A DNA stretch of 64,000 bases, from contig CM019218.1 of NCBI GenBank assembly GCA_009741485.1, positions 30,340,898-30,404,897 of the forward strand. Direction: 5' to 3'. Position numbers and translations under genes: made by a program. Positions 62,682 through 64,000 of this stretch are shown here, piece after piece (position 1 is the first letter of the stretch; each line of letters opens with the position of its first letter). Source of the DNA: Malurus cyaneus samueli. Taxonomy: Eukaryota; Chordata; Aves; Passeriformes; Maluridae. A model generated the notes under the pieces. That model was not told the origin of the DNA and did not search any database. It was given only the letters and a program-made list of their open reading frames with translations.

Positions 62682-64000
62682 GTAAGTATGTTTGTGTTGA
62701 TACTGTTTTTGATACAATATCTGGGGAAAAGCTGAACATTGTCACTCATCTTTTTAACTGGGAAGCTTGTGGTGTCTCAGTTTTATTGCACAATGACATC
62801 GTGTTTTTATTTTTAAATGTAGGCCTCTGATGCACTTTAGGTTGATGCAGTTAGATTTCTTGGTTACTATAGCCCCATGATATTGTTCAGGCTTTCAGCA
62901 TCAGTTCTGAGTGCAGTCGGGAAATAAGTCATACTCTCGGCAATCCAGCATGTAAAAATTGCTTCTAGTTTGGATCCTGCAACTAAAAAATAAAAATTTA
63001 ATACAAGAAAATAATAAGAATTTCATTACAAAATTTGGTTTTGATATAAAAGTGGTACCAAGTAAAATGATCCTGAAAATAATTTCTTGAAGGCTTTTTC
63101 CACCCATGTAAATGAGCTGTAGTGTGCCTTAGGCTACAGGTAGCCTACCTAACTGGGGAGGGTGCAAGAGGGAAACATGTTAACTGCAATGCAGTGGCTG
63201 GATTTTTCTTTTTTTTTTAATTCATGTGAAAAGATGTCTTTTAGAAGAGAGAGGGTATAGACAGTTCTGATCTTCGTCAATGCAACCCCGTTTTATTCCT
63301 GACAAAAATACTCCATGTCAAAGTTTATTGTGTAAACGTGTAATTGGTATAGTAATTATAGCTGTAATTTTGTGAAACTTTAAATTCACAGATATGCTGC
63401 ACTAAACTTAGTAATAGAAGAATTATTGCAACTTGTACTGAATGTATTTAAAGCTAGCTCATGACTAGATTTTCATAAATAACTGTTAATAATTAGTAAA
63501 TTGAATAGAGAAGGAAATTTAAACAGAGTTCTAGCATTTGCTTTTGCCTGTCATCCACACATCTCTGCTCAGTGAAGCCAGAGAAGCCTGGCAGATACTG
63601 AAGTTTATCAGACCTCAGTGGTCACGGTCTGTTTATACAGAGGCAGCTGGTAGATGACCAGATGTGTGCCTACCATAACTATACTTCCAGAAACAGAGGA
63701 TGTTAGCTGTTTTTAAGGGATGTGGATTGAATCTTTGCAAACACAGGATATCAAGTGGACTTCAGGTCAGAGCGAGGGATGTAGCATCATGACCGATGTA
63801 GCAAGAGCAAAAACCCAATGTAAATATATTAGATTATAGGAGGTGTGTATAAGGGGAAGATACAGTCCAGATATACGATTTGAACCAGAATTTGAGGTTA
63901 TGCCAAAATACACAGTAAAGCCCTAATTTCTGGAAAACTTCAAGGATGATGAGCTAAGAGCAGACTATAGCTGAATATGGCAATACTTCACTCATTGGCG
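62682..64000 (+). other. RAD51B: RAD51B intron, partial (runs off the window)
   Basis: The sequence after the GTAAGT donor is AT-rich and contains no exon matching the next RAD51B segment. A T-run lies near 63,208-63,219. No repeat family was recognised. RAD51B is known for very large introns, so the absence of a further exon in 1.3 kb is expected. Confidence 0.85.

Overview
The window looks like ordinary nuclear DNA from a bird, most likely a songbird. It has long AT-rich non-coding stretches, two sharp CpG islands, CR1 LINE fragments and spliced vertebrate genes with canonical GT/AG junctions. One short repeat at 39.7-39.85 kb joins an antisense tRNA-Ile(AAT)-like head to a CR1-like 3' tail. 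That is the architecture I recall for the zebra finch TguSINE1 family, which points to a passerine. No bacterial, phage or plasmid feature was seen.

Two protein-coding genes can be supported, both on the + strand. TMEM229B has its complete 167-codon coding sequence in one exon (41,892-42,395), behind a clear splice acceptor. Its promoter and untranslated first exon are probably in the CpG island at about 13.3-14.1 kb, which would make intron 1 about 28 kb. RAD51B begins at the second CpG island (about 60.7-61.3 kb). Its first two coding exons (62,062-62,145 and 62,568-62,681) are intact and in phase, and the gene runs off the right edge.

Layout: 1-5.1 kb holds no recognisable gene. At 5.1-7.1 kb there are two decayed copies of an old CR1 lineage, head to tail. 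At 7.1-12.1 kb there is only weak MIR-like sequence. At 12.1-14.1 kb there is a GC-rich patch, a MAF/NF-E2 motif and CpG island 1. The 14-41.9 kb stretch is the presumed TMEM229B intron 1, with MIR fragments, a CR1 with an internal deletion, the chimeric SINE, an X-box palindrome and several small repeat structures. At 41.9-45.7 kb lie the TMEM229B coding exon and probable 3' UTR. At 45.7-60.5 kb I see no gene. A CR1 fragment abuts CpG island 2, followed by RAD51B exons with another CR1 inside the 422-bp first coding intron.

The two genes have no known joint function: RAD51B acts in homologous recombination and TMEM229B is a poorly characterised membrane protein. The most interesting large-scale point is that they are direct neighbours in tandem orientation. 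In human 14q23-q24, as I remember it, several genes lie between them and TMEM229B faces the other way. One inversion would explain this. I found no convincing novel biological system; the other findings are candidate regulatory sites, repeat-derived structures and rearrangement scars.
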